From: Lytechinus variegatus
Lineage: Eukaryota; Echinodermata; Echinoidea; Temnopleuroida; Toxopneustidae
Length of the DNA stretch: 64,000 nucleotides
Assembly: GCF_018143015.1 (NCBI RefSeq)
Contig: NC_054753.1
Location: forward strand, 29,095,462-29,159,461
Direction of reading: 5' to 3'
Below the pieces are notes generated by a model. It searched no databases. It worked only from the letters and a program-made list of their open reading frames with translations, and was not told where the DNA came from. The translations under genes and the position numbers were made by a program. This document shows positions 63,321 to 64,000 of this stretch, one piece after another. The stretch's first letter is position 1. Every line of letters starts with the position of its first letter.

Positions 63321-64000
63321 AATGTGTGTGGACTGTAACCTATTTATGTATCTTTTTTTTCTTTCAAGAGAACTTAGCCCGGTTACACAAAGCTTAGTGT
63401 TTGATCATAGGGCTGAGTTCACTTTAGATAACATTGATATATGTACAATGAAGCATAGAAATTGATTGAATAATCTTTCCAAAAGCTTTGAGTTATTAGC
63501 AACATGGATTTAGACAGTACCTCACTTGATGGATTACCTTGTCACTAGAACATAAAAGGGATTTTCCCTAAAATCATGAAATTTGTTGTTAAGGTTGCCA
63601 CCTCAGGGACAGTATATTCTCATCATTTACAAATTACGGTCTATTCCAAAGTTCCTCATTCCCAAAGGCTTTATGAGGACATCTGGTTCTTATTAGAAAT
63701 GGACTGGCAATAAAACAATTGACCATATGACTAATCAGCATGGACATGGTTTGGTTAAAATGTTGGGTTAAACATCCTGCTTTAGACGGACTTTATCTTA
63801 TTTATCTCCCATTGCGTCCTGTTATCATTTCCCTAATATCTTTTCATTGCCCCAAAACTAATAGCAATTCCTTCTTGAGAGTAACAAGGTTATGAGTTGT
63901 ATTTTATGATAGCACTCCTGTCTTTTATCAGGGGGGGGGGGGGGTTGGTTAAATTCATCCAGTATAGCATTGCATCAGCTTATTCATTGTATAACCTATT
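63321..64000. other. USP5 intron 4 DNA to the window edge
   Basis: AT-rich with a G-run at 63931-63944. No exon of USP5 could be seen here. Confidence 0.45.

Noticed and set aside
1-64000. CRISPR arrays, rRNA and tRNA genes, operons
   Set aside because: Regular spaced repeats here are minisatellites or transposon arrays, no tRNA fold was identified, and the genes are spliced eukaryotic genes.

Overview
The window looks like animal nuclear DNA, most likely from an echinoderm and probably a sea urchin (inference). The grounds are spliced genes with GT-AG introns and metazoan proteins, AT-rich non-coding DNA full of catgtacatgtac tracts, and many short inverted-repeat transposons, SINE/CR1-type tails ending in (ATT)n and C-rich microsatellites. 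No bacterial, organellar or CRISPR signal was seen.

Five host genes can be read. Each exon join keeps the reading frame and most joins match a known orthologue. (1) A two-exon Mab-21-domain protein lies on the minus strand (6278-8634). (2) POLR2D, the RNA polymerase II subunit RPB4, lies on the minus strand (four exons, 12650-24353, 142 aa, the same length as human). (3) A two-exon sulfotransferase-like gene lies on the plus strand (19056-21099), wholly inside the 10-kb first intron of POLR2D. (4) CDCA3 (Tome-1), a mitotic APC/C substrate, lies on the minus strand (three coding exons, 38934-49139). (5) The first four coding exons of USP5 (isopeptidase T) lie on the plus strand (50901-62333) and the gene runs off the right edge. 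CDCA3 and USP5 stand head to head across about 1.8 kb, as they do in human.

Layout: 1-6.3 kb is repeat-rich intergenic DNA; 6.3-8.6 kb is the Mab-21 gene; 8.6-12.6 kb is intergenic with long C/CT tracts and MITEs; 12.6-24.4 kb is POLR2D with its guest gene and two decayed copies of the start of its exon 2; 24.4-38.9 kb is intergenic DNA with a minisatellite element, a three-copy family with perfect 8-bp target duplications, and a cluster of fold-back elements including an 820-bp mariner-like palindrome; 38.9-49.2 kb is CDCA3, whose 8.5-kb second intron holds a CCAGT-rich transposon inserted into another fold-back element; 49.2-50.9 kb is the shared 5' region; 51-60.4 kb is USP5 intron 1, which holds a CR1-type LINE with an intact 1135-codon ORF and a 2A-like motif, inserted into an older LINE; 60.4-64 kb holds USP5 exons 2-4 and further MITEs.

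No single new system stands out. The strongest points are the conserved CDCA3-USP5 divergent pair, the gene nested in POLR2D, the decayed POLR2D exon copies, the 2A-bearing LINE, and several structured non-autonomous transposon families whose boundaries can be fixed from target duplications.
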